Assembly: GCA_903903365.1 (NCBI GenBank)
Contig: CAIUYS010000496.1
Coordinates: 1 to 7,389, forward strand
Reading direction: 5' to 3'
Length of the DNA: 7,389 nucleotides
Origin: an uncultured Methylococcaceae bacterium
Lineage (GTDB): Bacteria > Pseudomonadota > Gammaproteobacteria > Methylococcales > Methylomonadaceae
Part shown: positions 1-6,736 of the stretch, piece after piece
How the letters are laid out: every line of letters starts with the position of its first letter
Numbering within the stretch: position 1 is the first letter of the stretch
Notes under the pieces: model-generated
Told to the model about the DNA's origin: nothing
Seen by the model: only the letters and a program-made list of their open reading frames with translations
Databases searched by the model: none
Program-made: the position numbers and the translations under genes

Positions 1-4
1 AACA

Positions 5-25
5 CAGGATAAAAATAAAATCCTG
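5..25. repeat. Short hairpin, 6-bp stem
   Basis: CAGGAT (5-10) and ATCCTG (20-25) are perfect reverse complements around a 9-base A/T loop. No T-run follows, so an intrinsic terminator for a gene upstream of the window is not supported. It could be an operator half-site pair or chance. Confidence 0.3.
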
Positions 26-109
26 CCTGTCTTCATCCAATCTTAATCAAATCCACGGGTTTCCTCTCATCTTGCCCTTGTATTATTTAAACCAATCATA
101 GCGCACCGT

Positions 110-128
110 GCCAATTGGCGGTCGCTTT
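110..128 (+). promoter_or_regulatory. Palindrome GCCAATTGGC overlapping an ops-like element
   Basis: Bases 110-119 form the perfect palindrome GCCAATTGGC. It overlaps GGCGGTCGCTTT at 117-128, which resembles the enterobacterial ops core GGCGGTAGCGTG. Seen: the first six bases and the following GC match, with a C where ops has A and a T at the last position. Known: ops pauses RNA polymerase and recruits the NusG paralogue RfaH in leaders of long capsule and LPS operons. Inferred: the position in a polysaccharide operon leader fits, but the match is imperfect and a 12-base resemblance can be chance. Confidence 0.3.
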
Positions 129-136
129 GACTTTGG

Positions 137-160
137 GATGAACCGTTTTCACCGTTCATC
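137..160. repeat. Inverted repeat in the leader
   Basis: GATGAAC (137-143) and GTTCATC (154-160) are perfect 7-base arms around a 10-base spacer. The spacer region also contains a direct repeat, ACCGTT at 142-147 and 151-156. The element ends 33 bases before the first start codon. It could be a dimeric regulator site or a weak mRNA hairpin. No T-run follows, so it is not a terminator. Confidence 0.4.
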
Positions 161-193
161 ATTAACTATAAACAGTATAGGGGTTTAGCGATT

Positions 194-1615
194 ATGCCAC
201 TCGGTTTAGGTAACATCTTCAACGGGCTCTTTAAGCAATATGGACACACAGTGATCTTCTTGCTGCGGTTTGTCGATAGTGCCATGCTAATGACGGCCGC
301 TTGGCTTGCCAATTATTTTTGGCTACACGAATATACCATCAACAAAGACTACCGGATAGTCATCGCCTTGGGTCTATTGGCGACTATTATTTTTTTTGAA
401 ATGGGTCAGGTTTACCGGCCCTGGCGAAATGACACGATGCGCGGCGAAACGGCGCGTATCGTTAGGGCTTGGGTTTTTGCCATCGTGACGGTTATTTCCA
501 TTGTCACCTTGATTCGATTGCATTTCTGGTTTGGTTCCAGTTATCGCTGGATCATTACTTGGTGGGGATTGGGCTTGTTGTTTGTACTCACGGCTCGTAG
601 TCTGCTCTCCTTGTTGTTGAAATGGTTGCGTTCTCGGGGCTGGTCTCAGGGTCGTATCATTCTGGTTGGCTTAAACCAGATGGCTATTGCAGTTAGCCAA
701 CAATTAAATCATTCATCATGGGCCGGCTTGCAGGTTATTGGTTATGTTGATGACCGAACCCAAAACAGGGGCTTGGCCGGTGATTTTTTATTGCCGCAAC
801 TCGGAAAAATGGAAGACTTGGCGGCCATCGTTACCAGGGAAGCCATTGATGAAGTCTGGATTGCTTTCCCCGATGAAGCGCTGGCTGAACGTGCCCAGTA
901 TCAATTGCGACATGTGCCGGTCAGCATTCGTTTGGTTATTGACTGCTTTGCTCTTAAGCAAAGTAAATTTCTCAGCTTAAACACAGTAGCCGGGATTCCG
1001 ACCCTGGATTTTTCGGTTTCTCCGCTGCATGGCATTAACGGTTATATCAAGTCTTTCGTTGACAGATTATTTGCGCTGATCCTGTTGATACTGATTAGTC
1101 CGTTACTGTCACTTATCGCTATCGGCGTTAAGTTGAGTTCAAAAGGCCCGGTGTTTTATCGGCAAGAGCGGATTGGCTGGAACAATCAAGCATTTACCAT
1201 GCTCAAGTTTCGTTCGATGCCCGTCAATACCGAAGCGAAAACAGGTGCGGTTTGGGCCAAGTCCGGTGAAAACCGGGCGACCCGATTTGGCGGTTTTTTG
1301 CGTAAAACCAGTCTTGATGAACTTCCGCAACTGATCAATGTGCTTAAAGGCGATATGTCTCTGGTCGGGCCGCGTCCGGAACGCCCTGATTTTGTCGAAG
1401 TATTTAAAGACCAGATACCCAATTATATGAAGAAACACATGGTTAAGGCCGGTATCACCGGCTGGGCTCAAGTGAACGGTTGGCGTGGCGACACCGATTT
1501 AAACCAGCGCATAGAGCATGACTTGTATTACATCCAGCATTGGTCGGTATGGTTCGATTTGGAAATTGCACTACGCACGGTGCTAACCGGTTTTATCAAT
1601 AAGAACGCTTACTAA
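194..1615 (+). CDS. Undecaprenyl-phosphate sugar-1-phosphate transferase (WcaJ/GumD-like)
   Basis: This polyprenyl-phosphate hexose-1-phosphate transferase probably starts the repeat unit by moving a sugar phosphate (glucose in the closest family, WcaJ/GumD) from a UDP-sugar to undecaprenyl phosphate at the inner membrane. The 473 residues match the usual length of the large-form family. Four hydrophobic helices lie at about 18-43, 53-70, 91-112 and 117-142. A Rossmann-like CoA-binding-type domain starts at GRIILVG (153-159). A further membrane segment at about 288-311 leads into the C-terminal bacterial sugar transferase domain, with KFRSM (338-342), SLDELPQ (373-379, the expected Asp-Glu catalytic pair at 375-376), VGPRPERP (391-398), GITGWAQVNG (420-429) and RIEHDLYYI (439-447). 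It is first in the operon, with AGGGG 10 bases before the ATG. The family is secure; the sugar specificity (glucose versus galactose) is inferred. Confidence 0.95.
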   Translation: MPLGLGNIFNGLFKQYGHTVIFLLRFVDSAMLMTAAWLANYFWLHEYTINKDYRIVIALGLLATIIFFEMGQVYRPWRNDTMRGETARIVRAWVFAIVTVISIVTLIRLHFWFGSSYRWIITWWGLGLLFVLTARSLLSLLLKWLRSRGWSQGRIILVGLNQMAIAVSQQLNHSSWAGLQVIGYVDDRTQNRGLAGDFLLPQLGKMEDLAAIVTREAIDEVWIAFPDEALAERAQYQLRHVPVSIRLVIDCFALKQSKFLSLNTVAGIPTLDFSVSPLHGINGYIKSFVDRLFALILLILISPLLSLIAIGVKLSSKGPVFYRQERIGWNNQAFTMLKFRSMPVNTEAKTGAVWAKSGENRATRFGGFLRKTSLDELPQLINVLKGDMSLVGPRPERPDFVEVFKDQIPNYMKKHMVKAGITGWAQVNGWRGDTDLNQRIEHDLYYIQHWSVWFDLEIALRTVLTGFINKNAY

Positions 1616-1618
1616 GGA
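1614..1618 (+). promoter_or_regulatory. Ribosome-binding site that decides the wza start
   Basis: AAGGA overlaps the TAA stop of the upstream gene. It is only 1 base from the ATG at 1620 but 10 bases from the in-frame ATG at 1629. The second ATG is therefore the better start, and the overlap suggests translational coupling to the transferase gene. Confidence 0.55.
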
Positions 1619-1628
1619 AATGTCCGTT

Positions 1629-2729
1629 ATGTTTAGATTGATGCTCCTAACCCTGATTTTACTGGCGTCGGCTTGTTCGTTAAGACCCGGCATGGAAATG
1701 AAAACAGAAAATAACTTGTCGGAACTGGAAGTGCCGGTCATGAGGAACGGCAGAATGGTTAAAGAAAAGCCCCGAATCGTCCCGATTACCGCCGATCTGA
1801 TTATTGAGCGCGAAAATTCGCGGCTGCAAGCGGTCAATAATCTTCCGCCGGTGGATATCAGCAAAGCGGTTTACCGAATCGGCCCGCAAGACCGCTTGCA
1901 GATTACCGTTTGGGAGCATCCGGAACTGAACGATCCGGGGGGTGAAAAAATACTGCCTGAACTGGCCGGTAAAGTGGTCGATGAAAATGGCGAGCTTTAT
2001 TATCCTTATGTGGGCAATATCCATGTCGCCGGAAAAACGGTAAGCGAGGTCAGGACTGAATTAACCGGCGAGCTTTCCAAATATTTCAAGAAGGTCAAGC
2101 TGGATATTCGCGTGTTGTCGTTTCAAAGTCATCGGGCCGCTGTTGTCGGCGAAGTAAAAACCCCTGGCGTTCAGTCCATGAACGAGACGCCCTTGACCAT
2201 TGCCGAAGCCATCAGTCGTGCCGGTGGGGTTAATCCGGATGCCGATATGAGTAACGTGGCCTTGGCGCGTGACGGTAAAGTCTACAAGATTGATGTGCTC
2301 AGTCTGTATGCAAAGGGTAACTCTACCCAGAACTTGCTGCTCAAGGACGGCGATGTGCTGTATATCCCCGACCATAAAGACAACAAAGTATTGGTAATGG
2401 GCGAAGTCGGCAGGCAGCAGGCCCTGCAAATTAACAAAGGCAGGCTGTCACTTTCACAAGCCTTGGCCGAAGCTTATGGTTTTGATTTAAACACCGCCAG
2501 ACCGGAAGAGGTTTTTGTGATTCGTCCTGGTGACATGAAGCCCGAGATTTTTCAGTTGAATGCAGGTTCCCCAGACGCGTTGATTTTGGCTGACCAGTTT
2601 GCCTTGCAAGCACACGATACCGTTTTTGTAGGTACCGCTGGCGTTACCCAATGGTCACGGGTGTTAAACCAAATACTGCCGGGCTCCTTCACCTCGATGA
2701 TGTCGCTGGCAGCTACTCATGGCATGTAA
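1629..2729 (+). CDS. wza: Wza-type outer-membrane polysaccharide export lipoprotein
   Basis: Wza forms the octameric outer-membrane channel through which the finished polymer leaves the cell. From the ATG at 1629 the protein has 366 residues. It has a short lipoprotein signal peptide with lipobox ASAC and the acylated Cys at residue 16. The polysaccharide-export domain follows at about 81-163, with YRIGPQD (82-88) and VWEHPELN. Two SLBB-type domains come next, starting near 168 (VVGEVKTPG) and 254 (VLVMGEVG). The C-terminal segment TQWSRVLNQILP (340-351) matches the amphipathic helix that forms the E. coli Wza barrel in the outer membrane. An alternative ATG at 1620 adds three residues but is too close to the Shine-Dalgarno sequence. 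The gap to the transferase is a few bases, so they are co-transcribed. No wzb-type phosphatase gene follows, unlike in E. coli. Confidence 0.95.
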   Translation: MFRLMLLTLILLASACSLRPGMEMKTENNLSELEVPVMRNGRMVKEKPRIVPITADLIIERENSRLQAVNNLPPVDISKAVYRIGPQDRLQITVWEHPELNDPGGEKILPELAGKVVDENGELYYPYVGNIHVAGKTVSEVRTELTGELSKYFKKVKLDIRVLSFQSHRAAVVGEVKTPGVQSMNETPLTIAEAISRAGGVNPDADMSNVALARDGKVYKIDVLSLYAKGNSTQNLLLKDGDVLYIPDHKDNKVLVMGEVGRQQALQINKGRLSLSQALAEAYGFDLNTARPEEVFVIRPGDMKPEIFQLNAGSPDALILADQFALQAHDTVFVGTAGVTQWSRVLNQILPGSFTSMMSLAATHGM

Positions 2730-2757
2730 AGGCTTTTGGAACTATTGGTTTTTTTAC

Positions 2758-2761
2758 AGGA
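2758..2761 (+). promoter_or_regulatory. Ribosome-binding site of wzc
   Basis: AGGA lies 7 bases before the ATG at 2769, inside the 39-base gap after wza. A run of seven T just upstream has no stem before it, so the gap should not terminate transcription. Confidence 0.5.
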
Positions 2762-2768
2762 TTGAGAT

Positions 2769-5150
2769 ATGAAAAATCTATATTCACAGCATGAAGCTAT
2801 TGCACAGTTACCGCCGCTGAATCCGTCCCGGATCGAAGAGCAGGGCGTCAGTATTCGCGATACGGTTGATCTGCTAATCGAAGGTAGAAAGATCATTCTA
2901 TTGACACTGCTGTCGGTGTTGCTGGTGACCGTGATCTATTTGGTACTGGCACCGCGTACCTACAAGGCTGATGCCCTGTTGCGGATCGACAAGAACAAGG
3001 CATTGCTCTCTGCGCCACTTCATAGCGAAGCGAATGGCGCAGCAACTGAAGCCGAAAGCCCAAGAGCGCAGCGTGAGGTGGAAATTCTGCGTTCTCGTTC
3101 GGTGCTTGGCAAGGTGGTAGAAGATTTAAATTTAATGGTGGAGTCTTCGCCCATTTACTTCCCCGTTATCGGAGAGACATTGGCGCGTCGGCATGACGTG
3201 CATGACCCGATTGCTTCGTCATGGTGGGGTTTTGGTCACTGGGCTTGGGGTGGTGAAAAGTTGAAGATTGCTACCTTCATGGTGCCGGATCGTTATTTGG
3301 GTAAAGCATTTACCTTGGTTGCACTGGAAGAAGGCCGCTTTCTCTTACTTGGCCCCAAAGATGAAGAACTGGTCAATGGACAAATAGGTGAAACCCTCAC
3401 CGCAGACGTTGGGGAAGCTACGCCTGTCGTTATTAAACTGACTGAATTTGAGGCGCATCCAGGCACCCATTTTGAGTTGACACGAAAAACTTCGCTGGCT
3501 GCCATCGAAATCTTGCAAAAAGTGTTTGCCGTCAAGGAGGTTTCCAAAGACACGGATATACTTAGTGTCGAGCTTAAAGGTGATAATCCGGAGCAACTCG
3601 CTAAATCAGTCAACGATATTGCGACCATTTATGTCAACGCGACTGTCAATTGGGAATCTGCGGAAGCTTCGCAAAAGCTGGGCTTTCTGGAAAGTCAGTT
3701 GCCTATTGTTAAAGATCGTCTGGAAAAGGCGGAACAAGGCTTGAGTGCCTACCGGCAAAAACATGGCGCGGTTGATATATCCGCCGAGGCTGAAATATTG
3801 CTAAAACAAGCGTCCGAAATGGAAACGCTGGGTATTCAACTCAAGCAAAAGTACGACGAGCAGAGTCAACGTCTGGAATCCGCGCATCCTGACATGGTCG
3901 CCACCAGTGCGCAAATCAAGCGGATTGACAACAAACTGGGGACTTTGGAAAAGCGAATCAAGGATTTACCGCGTACTCAACAGAGCGTGGTCAGCTTGTC
4001 TCGGGATGTTCAGGTCAACACCGAACTCTACACGTCGCTGCTGAACAGCGCCCAGGAACAGCGTATTGCTGCTGCCGGTTCGCTCGGTAATTCCCGGATC
4101 GTTGATTTAGCGGTAACGCCGGAAAAGCCGTATTGGCCAAATCCCGCTTTGTTATTAACCCTTGCCACTTTGCTGGGATTGACGGCCGGATCGGCTCAGG
4201 TATTTTTGAGACACTCCTTGCAGCGCCACGATAATTATCCGGCTTTGCTGGAGTATCAAGTGGGCTTGCCGCTTTTTGCCGCCATTCCGCATAGCAAAAA
4301 GCAGCGTCGACTGACACGTTTGATTGACCAGGGCAAAGATCGTGAACCTGGCATTCTGGTCAGTCAGGAGCCGCTTGATATTTCCGTAGAATCGCTGCGC
4401 GGTTTGCGTACCACGCTGGAAGCAACGATGGCCAGTGATGCCACTAAAGTCATCATGGTCAGTAGTCCGGCACCCGGTATGGGTAAATCTTTTGTCAGTA
4501 CCAACCTGGCGGCATTGCTGGCGAGTATTAAAAAGCGGGTGTTAATCATTGACGCCGATATGCGCAACGGTCGCTTGCATGAAACTTTTTCCATTGATAA
4601 GCAACCTGGGCTTTCTGATTTGTTGTCCGGTAAAGCCACACTCGGTGAAGTCATCATCAGTCTGCCCGATGTCGGTGTGGACTTTATACCGCGTGGCAGT
4701 ATGGTTTTAAATCCGGCGGAATTGCTGGAGATAGGTAATCTGGCGGAGACGCTTGAGCAGTTGAAAAGTTTTTATAACCATATCGTTATTGATTCGCCTC
4801 CGATTTTGGGTGCAACTGACGCCGCCATTATGGGCAAGCACGTTGATGCTACCTTTCTGGTGGTTAAGGAAGGTCGTTACACGGCGCAAGAATTGGAGGT
4901 CAGCTTCAGGCGTTTTCAACAGGTTGGAATAAAGCCCAATGGTTTTATTATCAACGATATGAAAGAGGGGTCATCTTATTACCCTTACTATGGTTACGCC
5001 TACAACCGAACCGATAGGGAGCACAAGAACAACTCAGTCTTTACTGCGGGTTATCAGGCGGTGGGTGATTGGTTGGGAAAACGTCAGAACAGTCGCTATT
5101 TGCCTAAGGTTGAAGTGACGGAAGAGATAGCAGAAGAGGTACAGGTGTAA
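2769..5150 (+). CDS. wzc: Wzc-type chain-length regulator and tyrosine autokinase
   Basis: This is an inner-membrane polysaccharide co-polymerase with a fused BY-kinase, acting with Wza and Wzy to control polymer length and export. It has 793 residues against about 720 in E. coli Wzc. The Wzz-type N-terminal region carries TM1 at about 41-61. The periplasmic part includes a coiled-coil-rich stretch at about 300-400 and the GNVR motif as GNSRIVD (440-446). The Pro-rich turn PEKPYWPNP (451-459) leads into TM2 at about 459-480. The cytoplasmic kinase has Walker A SSPAPGMGKS (565-574, Lys573), Walker A' VLIIDADMR (591-599) and Walker B HIVIDSPP (671-678). The tyrosine cluster YYPYYGYAY (737-745) is the expected autophosphorylation site. 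A further 47 residues follow, which is more than I recall in E. coli Wzc. The stop codon is one base before the next ATG. Confidence 0.96.
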   Translation: MKNLYSQHEAIAQLPPLNPSRIEEQGVSIRDTVDLLIEGRKIILLTLLSVLLVTVIYLVLAPRTYKADALLRIDKNKALLSAPLHSEANGAATEAESPRAQREVEILRSRSVLGKVVEDLNLMVESSPIYFPVIGETLARRHDVHDPIASSWWGFGHWAWGGEKLKIATFMVPDRYLGKAFTLVALEEGRFLLLGPKDEELVNGQIGETLTADVGEATPVVIKLTEFEAHPGTHFELTRKTSLAAIEILQKVFAVKEVSKDTDILSVELKGDNPEQLAKSVNDIATIYVNATVNWESAEASQKLGFLESQLPIVKDRLEKAEQGLSAYRQKHGAVDISAEAEILLKQASEMETLGIQLKQKYDEQSQRLESAHPDMVATSAQIKRIDNKLGTLEKRIKDLPRTQQSVVSLSRDVQVNTELYTSLLNSAQEQRIAAAGSLGNSRIVDLAVTPEKPYWPNPALLLTLATLLGLTAGSAQVFLRHSLQRHDNYPALLEYQVGLPLFAAIPHSKKQRRLTRLIDQGKDREPGILVSQEPLDISVESLRGLRTTLEATMASDATKVIMVSSPAPGMGKSFVSTNLAALLASIKKRVLIIDADMRNGRLHETFSIDKQPGLSDLLSGKATLGEVIISLPDVGVDFIPRGSMVLNPAELLEIGNLAETLEQLKSFYNHIVIDSPPILGATDAAIMGKHVDATFLVVKEGRYTAQELEVSFRRFQQVGIKPNGFIINDMKEGSSYYPYYGYAYNRTDREHKNNSVFTAGYQAVGDWLGKRQNSRYLPKVEVTEEIAEEVQV

Positions 5151-5151
5151 T

Positions 5152-5454
5152 ATGAAAACAGTCTTCGAAAAAAAATTACCGGTTCTGTTGTTTGCGCTGA
5201 TTAGTGCGTCAACGCTGGTTTCTTTACCGATTGCCCAAGCAACCTGGACGGGTGTAAAAGCCGTTTATGGCGAACAGGATTTCGGTTTGAGTGTCCTTCG
5301 GGAAGCCATGCTGGTAACACTGAAGAGCGGACACGGCGCTCAAAAACCGGTCGGCCTGGATACCAAGTTATCAGGCAATGGGCGACTGGTTTGGAAAGCC
5401 CCCGAATCATCATTATCTGTCTGCTGCAAAAGACGCGGCAGCGCTAAAGGGTAG
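5152..5454 (+). CDS. Chimeric 100-aa ORF: truncated Wzy N-terminus plus unrelated tail
   Basis: Residues 1-57 align without gaps to residues 1-57 of the polymerase encoded at 5462, with 36 identities. They include one hydrophobic segment (about 9-30) and the block WTGVKAVYGEQDFGL (32-46). Homology stops after MLVTL. The remaining 43 residues are polar, rich in Lys, Gly and Ser, and come from reading a wzc C-terminal fragment in the wrong frame. The later membrane helices and catalytic loops of a polymerase are absent, so it cannot polymerise sugar. The ORF has a usable start: the ATG is one base after the wzc stop, with AGG 6 bases and GAGG 12 bases upstream, so it may still be translated into a one-helix membrane peptide. 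The simplest reading is a gene remnant; an acquired small-protein role is possible but unsupported. It is not a simple frameshift, because a complete polymerase gene follows. Confidence 0.75.
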   Translation: MKTVFEKKLPVLLFALISASTLVSLPIAQATWTGVKAVYGEQDFGLSVLREAMLVTLKSGHGAQKPVGLDTKLSGNGRLVWKAPESSLSVCCKRRGSAKG

Positions 5455-5461
5455 TCATTAG
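5324..5461 (+). pseudogene. Wzc C-terminal remnant in a different reading frame
   Basis: Read in the +1 frame relative to the ORF at 5152, this stretch has no stop from 5324 until TAG at 5459-5461. It encodes a tail containing SYQAMGDWFGKPPNHHYL, which aligns without gaps to GYQAVGDWLGKRQNSRYL at the end of the intact Wzc. From K753 to L778, 14 of 26 residues agree, and 28 of 78 bases differ, 14 of them at third positions. The last 14 or so residues are unrelated to the intact Wzc tail. It has no start codon of its own and is not expected to be made as protein. It directly abuts the ATG of the polymerase gene and supplies that gene's ribosome-binding site. Confidence 0.8.
5446..5451 (+). promoter_or_regulatory. 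Ribosome-binding site of the polymerase gene
   Basis: AAAGGG lies 10 bases before the ATG at 5462. It sits within the wzc remnant and overlaps the end of the chimeric ORF, so the intact polymerase gene appears to have kept the translation signal of its original wzc partner. Confidence 0.45.
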
Positions 5462-6712
5462 ATGAATATACGCTTCGAAAAAGATTTGCCTATTTTACTG
5501 GTTACGCTGGTCAGTGTGTCGGTGCTGGCTTCTTTGCCTCAGGTCGAATCAGCCTGGACAGGCGTGAAGGAGGTTTATGGCGAACAGGATTTTGGTTTGC
5601 GTATTCTTCGCGAGGTCATGCTGGTTGTGCTGGTTGCGTATTTGTTTTTTGAACCACGCTTGCGGCGCGGCATTTTAACCAGTCCTGTATTTGCCTTTTT
5701 GGGTGTGGTGGCAACTTATGTACTGTTTGAAGCGGGCTATGCACTCTATCTGGACTTGCCTTGGGTGGTGCCGTTGGCGGGTCTGCGTGTTTTTGAATAC
5801 TTGCCACTGGCATTGATCGGCTTCGTGGTCAGTCGCTTAGGCGGCGGTGAAGCGGTTATCTATCAGTTTGCGCATTATCTGCGTTATTACCTTGCCCTTG
5901 AGGCCGTATTAGCTTTGGCCCAGGCTTTGTGGGCACCGCCTTTGTTTGGTGTTTCATTTTTGGGCGGGGGACGGCCATTCGGTACTTTTGTCAGTCCCAA
6001 TCTGTTTGGAGCGACTATGGCGACTTGTGCGCTACTGTTTTCATTGGTGCCGTCAATGCGAAAGTGGGTGGCTGTCAGTGTATTTTTAGCGTTACTGAGT
6101 GGCTCACGAACCGCTTTCATTAGTTCGTTGTTGGTCATTTATTTTCAGGTTTATGCGCTGCTTAGGCCTCGGGATCGCTGGGCTTTGATCATGCCGGCAC
6201 CCGTGTTTGCCGTGGGTGCGCTGTTGTTGGCCTCCAGTCCTTTGCTCAGTGGTCGTGATGATGCCAATCCAACCGAAGATGGTCGTATTGATTTATGGCA
6301 TCGGGTCTTTTCCGAACAAGTCCATGGCCCCGCAGATGTGCTGTTTGGCTGGGGCTTGGGACTGAGCTCCAATACCATCAATATTCTTTATGGTGCGGAA
6401 CATTTTAAGGGGCAATTTGATTCTGACAGTCTGTATTTATTCTTGCTGAACGGTTATGGCTTGATAGGTCTGCTGGCGTATATTTTCTTTTTATGGATAA
6501 CGACAAGAATGTCGGGTCACCCCAACAAAGGCTTGGTGGTGATGTTTATTTTCGTTGCCGGACTGACCTTTAATATGTGGGAGTATTTTCCACAAAATGC
6601 GCTACTGATGTTTCTCTGGGGAACGGTATTGGGCACCGGCTATCAGTCTGGTTTAGTGTCTTTGGACGCAGGCCCGATGGCCTCGGCTTCGTATTATCAG
6701 CATCCATCCTGA
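5462..6712 (+). CDS. Wzy-type polysaccharide polymerase (O-antigen ligase/polymerase family)
   Basis: This 416-residue polytopic membrane protein has about eleven hydrophobic segments, near 9-27, 50-64, 71-90, 102-123, 133-152, 178-193, 199-228, 241-262, 325-347, 356-371 and 377-392. Motifs typical of the Wzy_C/O-antigen ligase family are GTFVSPNLFG (174-183), SGSRTAFI (213-220), and a large hydrophilic loop at about 263-322 with GRIDLWHRVF (274-283) and GWGLGLSSN, followed by SDSLYLFLLNGYGLIGL (321-337). It probably joins lipid-linked repeat units on the periplasmic face. Ligases (WaaL) share the fold, but the position between wzc and a flippase gene favours a polymerase. The N-terminal loop WTGVKEVYGEQDFGL (32-46) is nearly identical in the truncated copy just upstream. 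Its ATG directly follows the stop of the wzc remnant. Confidence 0.88.
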   Translation: MNIRFEKDLPILLVTLVSVSVLASLPQVESAWTGVKEVYGEQDFGLRILREVMLVVLVAYLFFEPRLRRGILTSPVFAFLGVVATYVLFEAGYALYLDLPWVVPLAGLRVFEYLPLALIGFVVSRLGGGEAVIYQFAHYLRYYLALEAVLALAQALWAPPLFGVSFLGGGRPFGTFVSPNLFGATMATCALLFSLVPSMRKWVAVSVFLALLSGSRTAFISSLLVIYFQVYALLRPRDRWALIMPAPVFAVGALLLASSPLLSGRDDANPTEDGRIDLWHRVFSEQVHGPADVLFGWGLGLSSNTINILYGAEHFKGQFDSDSLYLFLLNGYGLIGLLAYIFFLWITTRMSGHPNKGLVVMFIFVAGLTFNMWEYFPQNALLMFLWGTVLGTGYQSGLVSLDAGPMASASYYQHPS

Positions 6713-6736
6713 CAACCAGTATTTAAAGGTAAAACC

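Larger units (their letters stand above)
1..193 (+). promoter_or_regulatory. Leader and presumed promoter region of the polysaccharide operon
   Basis: No credible gene lies here. The stretch is AT-rich at both ends and should hold the operon promoter, because every gene downstream follows at short spacing on the same strand. Visible elements are a hairpin at 5-25, a perfect 10-base palindrome at 110-119 running into an ops-like sequence at 117-128, and an inverted repeat at 137-160. A TATAAA at 167-172 could be a -10 box, but I find no good -35 box at 16-18 bases upstream of it. AGGGG at 179-183 sits 10 bases before the first ATG and is a plausible ribosome-binding site. The exact promoter cannot be fixed by eye. 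Confidence 0.5.
5025..5632 (+). repeat. Diverged tandem repeat of the wzc-wzy junction
   Basis: Copy A covers the wzc C-terminus (from 5025) and a wzy start up to about 5322. Copy B covers a wzc C-terminal fragment (from about 5330, clearest from 5342) and the start of intact wzy up to 5632. The offset is 317 bases in the wzc part and 310 in the wzy part. By hand alignment, the wzc part shares 14 of 26 residues (codons 753-778) and the wzy part 36 of 57 residues, without gaps. In each copy the wzc stop is followed by the wzy ATG after 0-1 bases. Confidence 0.85.

Noticed and set aside
116..130. Sigma-54-like promoter TGGC-N7-TTGA
   Set aside because: The -24 GG is present and the spacing fits, but the near-invariant -12 GC reads GA. 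It would also compete with the ops-like reading of the same bases. Not strong enough to list as a promoter.
1139..1471. Antisense open frame within the sugar transferase gene
   Set aside because: It lies opposite the conserved catalytic domain and shows no recognisable domain or start context. The same applies to the other antisense frames opposite wza, wzc and the polymerase gene.
2740..2760. Possible intrinsic terminator between wza and wzc because of a T7 run
   Set aside because: There is no G+C-rich stem before the T-run, and wzc follows at once with a good ribosome-binding site.
5152..5461. A sequencing frameshift breaking one long polymerase gene
   Set aside because: After the breakpoint the alternative frame encodes a Wzc tail, not the next polymerase helix, and a complete polymerase gene starts at 5462. 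A single indel cannot explain this.
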